From positions 1 to 5,285 of the forward strand of contig JAUWXD010000039.1 in NCBI GenBank assembly GCA_030616505.1: a DNA stretch of 5,285 nucleotides. Reading direction: 5' to 3'. The position numbers and the translations under genes were made by a program. This DNA is from Hadesarchaea archaeon. Its GTDB lineage: Archaea > Hadarchaeota > Hadarchaeia > Hadarchaeales > Hadarchaeaceae. Of the stretch, positions 5,130 to 5,285 are shown piece after piece (positions within the stretch are counted from its first letter, which is position 1; every line of letters begins with the position of its first letter). The notes below the pieces were generated by a model. The model saw only the letters and a list, made by a program, of their open reading frames with translations. It had not been told where the DNA came from and ran no database searches.

Positions 5130-5174
5130 CCCCCCTCCCCCAAGGTCGCTTAAAAATAGGACGAGGAAGGTCGC
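5130..5174. repeat. C-rich tract and AAGGTCGC direct repeat before radA
   Basis: A pyrimidine tract (5130-5141: six C, one T, five C) is followed by two exact copies of AAGGTCGC at 5142-5149 and 5167-5174, 25 nt apart start to start. They flank the TATA-like TTAAAAATA at 5150-5158. The placement around a candidate promoter suggests an operator, but an 8-bp repeat could also be chance. Confidence 0.35.
5150..5158 (+). promoter_or_regulatory. candidate radA TATA box (downstream)
   Basis: TTAAAAATA is centred 36 nt before the radA ATG. It matches the spacing of the other promoters in the window, but its transcript would begin around 5178-5181, at the very start of or inside GGAGGTG, and might lose part of that site. 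Confidence 0.35.
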
Positions 5175-5176
5175 AT

Positions 5177-5183
5177 GGAGGTG
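5177..5183 (+). promoter_or_regulatory. radA Shine-Dalgarno site
   Basis: GGAGGTG, 6 nt before the ATG at 5190, is the strongest ribosome-binding site in the window. It fixes the radA start; the nearby ATG at 5175 runs into TGA after four codons. Confidence 0.85.
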
Positions 5184-5189
5184 TATTGA

Positions 5190-5285
5190 ATGGTAGAGCT
5201 TGAAGAATTGGATGGAGTTGGGCAGGCAATCGCGGAGAAGCTGCGCGAATCTGGCTACGACGCGGTGGAGAGCCTGGCAGTGGCG
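5190..5285 (+). CDS. radA: DNA repair and recombination protein RadA, N-terminus (partial)
   Basis: RadA is the archaeal Rad51/RecA-family recombinase that forms ATP-dependent filaments on single-stranded DNA and carries out strand exchange. Only the first 32 residues lie in the window. They form the start of the helix-hairpin-helix N-terminal domain: LEELDGVGQAIAEKLRESGY (4-23) has the hairpin GVG (9-11) and the AEKL-x-x-x-GY continuation, followed by DAVESLAVA (24-32). This matches the N-terminus of archaeal RadA closely. The same small DNA-binding domain occurs in RadB-unrelated nucleases and in some helicases, so the assignment rests on family-specific wording and position at the very N-terminus. 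The ATPase core with its Walker motifs is beyond the right edge. The gene diverges from the Sm-like gene, with 247 nt between the starts. Confidence 0.85.
   Translation, partial: MVELEELDGVGQAIAEKLRESGYDAVESLAVA

Noticed and set aside
4943..5189. Possible small RNA, tRNA or C/D box RNA in the intergenic region
   Set aside because: No clover-leaf pairing, no RTGATGA/CTGA box pair and no strong hairpin found by eye; promoter signals and the repeat account for what is visible.

Overview
The window comes from an archaeon. Four gene products point that way: an ABCE1/Rli1 ribosome-recycling ATPase, an Sm-like (SmAP) RNA-binding protein, the start of RadA recombinase, and an archaeal-type pantoate kinase. 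The promoters agree: A/T-rich TATA-like boxes lie about 30-36 nt upstream of several starts, with short leaders carrying GGTG/GAGG-type Shine-Dalgarno sequences. Arginine codons are mostly CGN rather than AGA/AGG, which is less typical of Sulfolobus- or Thermococcus-type hyperthermophiles. I cannot name the lineage.

Layout. (1) 1-968, plus strand: the last 20 codons of a gene, probably coaBC, overlap pantoate kinase by ATGA, giving a coenzyme A biosynthesis operon. (2) 981-1502, minus strand: an FMN nitroreductase-family protein, convergent with pantoate kinase. (3) 1552-2288, plus strand: a two-gene unit of unknown role. It holds an 83-residue helical protein with no recognisable family, then a 159-residue stand-alone CARF-like Rossmann protein with a YSGGTQAM motif, the type of fold that senses cyclic oligonucleotides in CRISPR-linked defence. 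No cas gene or CRISPR array is in view. (4) 2302-2577, minus strand: a three-helix membrane protein, divergent from ABCE1. (5) 2647-4410: complete ABCE1. (6) 4434-4706: a small winged-helix protein. (7) 4703-4942, minus strand: an Sm-like protein whose stop codon shares a CTAG with the winged-helix gene. (8) 5190 to the end: the N-terminus of RadA behind a strong GGAGGTG.

The region is compact and mostly housekeeping: CoA synthesis, translation recycling, RNA chaperoning and recombination. Gene pairs are repeatedly divergent or convergent with very short gaps, and two divergent pairs appear to be driven from overlapping or shared TATA elements. The accessory-looking part is the 83-residue protein plus CARF pair at 1552-2288, the best candidate for undescribed biology. 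The longest non-coding stretch is 4943-5189. It holds the SmAP and radA promoter signals, a C-rich tract and an 8-bp direct repeat. I see no tRNA, rRNA, insertion sequence or CRISPR array.
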